DNA of 6,218 nucleotides from CAYJXJ01 sp964374095. GTDB taxonomy: Bacteria > Elusimicrobiota > Elusimicrobia > UBA1565 > UBA9628. A program made the translations under genes and the position numbers. This document shows, one piece after another, positions 5,949 to 6,218 of the stretch. Under the pieces are notes generated by a model. The model did no database searches. It saw nothing but the letters and a program-made list of their open reading frames with translations, and was not told the origin of the DNA. How positions within the stretch are numbered: the first letter of the stretch is position 1; every line of letters starts with the position of its first letter. The DNA lies in NCBI GenBank assembly GCA_964374095.1, contig CAYJXJ010000238.1:1-6218 (forward strand), read 5' to 3'.

Positions 5949-6218
5949 GTGTTGAAAGCAGACCGCTGGATCCGCAAGATGTGCCAAGAGACCCAGATGA
6001 TCGAGCCTTTTGTCGATCGGCTCGACACCGCAGGCAAGGTCTCCTACGGCCTTTCCTCGTACGGCTACGACATCCGCGTGACCGACGAGTTCAAGATCTT
6101 CACCAACGTCATGGGCGCGGTCGTGGACCCCAAGAACTTCGACCCCAAGTCCTTCGTGGACTTCAGGGGGCCGGTGTGCATCGTCCCGCCCAATTCCTTC
6201 GCCCTGGCGCGCTCGCTC
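5949..6218 (+). CDS. dcd: dCTP deaminase, N-terminal part
   Basis: dCTP deaminase converts dCTP to dUTP, feeding dTMP synthesis. The first 90 residues are present and the gene runs off the right edge. Recognisable blocks are KADRWIRKM (3-11), MIEPFV (17-22), the family hallmark VSYGLSSYGYDIR (31-43), DEFKIFTNV (46-54), VVDPKNFDPKSFVDF (58-72 approx.) and IVPPNSFALARSL (78-90). The catalytic glutamate region lies beyond the window, so a bifunctional deaminase/dUTPase cannot be excluded. The start is GTG at 5949; TTG at 5952 is the alternative. It follows hpnE after 55 bp and may be co-transcribed with it or have its own promoter; no good promoter is visible in the gap. Confidence 0.93.
   Translation, partial: MLKADRWIRKMCQETQMIEPFVDRLDTAGKVSYGLSSYGYDIRVTDEFKIFTNVMGAVVDPKNFDPKSFVDFRGPVCIVPPNSFALARSL

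Noticed and set aside
4514..6037. Long 507-codon minus-strand open frame opposite hpnE
   Set aside because: It is an antisense shadow of GC-rich hpnE codons, crosses the N gap, overlaps dcd, and its translation shows no family motifs, while the plus frame has clear HpnE motifs.

Overview
This is a GC-rich bacterial chromosome fragment. It looks like a draft or metagenome-derived contig, because one gene is interrupted by a run of 10 N. All genes belong to recognisable core or lipid-metabolism families. I see no mobile element, CRISPR array, tRNA or rRNA. High GC, a vitamin-B12-type (class II) ribonucleotide reductase, an rplU-rpmA-obgE cluster and an hpnCDE squalene cluster together suggest a free-living, non-Firmicute Gram-negative-type bacterium. 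The sequence alone does not fix the phylum.

Layout. Positions 1-448 (minus strand) hold the N-terminal 149 codons of a class II ribonucleotide reductase gene, which runs off the left edge. Positions 449-748 are a 300-bp divergent intergenic region. It carries a good sigma70-type promoter for the reductase, a weaker candidate promoter for rplU, and two perfect inverted repeats (12-bp and 13-bp arms), the second ending three bases before the rplU start codon. From 749 to the right edge every gene is on the plus strand: rplU (L21), rpmA (L27), obgE (GTPase Obg), hpnC, hpnD, hpnE, and the first 90 codons of dcd (dCTP deaminase).

How the genes work together. L21, L27 and Obg form the widespread ribosome and ribosome-assembly cluster. 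Obg is followed, with stop and start codons overlapping by one base, by a complete HpnC-HpnD-HpnE set. This set converts two farnesyl diphosphates to squalene by way of presqualene diphosphate and hydroxysqualene, normally to feed hopanoid synthesis. No squalene-hopene cyclase is in the window. Squalene synthesis is therefore transcriptionally linked to a ribosome/growth-control gene, although a 139-bp gap before hpnD, containing a perfect 18-bp palindrome, may give hpnDE extra control. Two deoxynucleotide genes, the reductase and dcd, bracket the cluster.

I found no convincing undescribed system. The points most worth a second look are the hairpin at the rplU start, the palindrome between hpnC and hpnD, the obgE-hpnC junction, and the assembly gap in hpnE.
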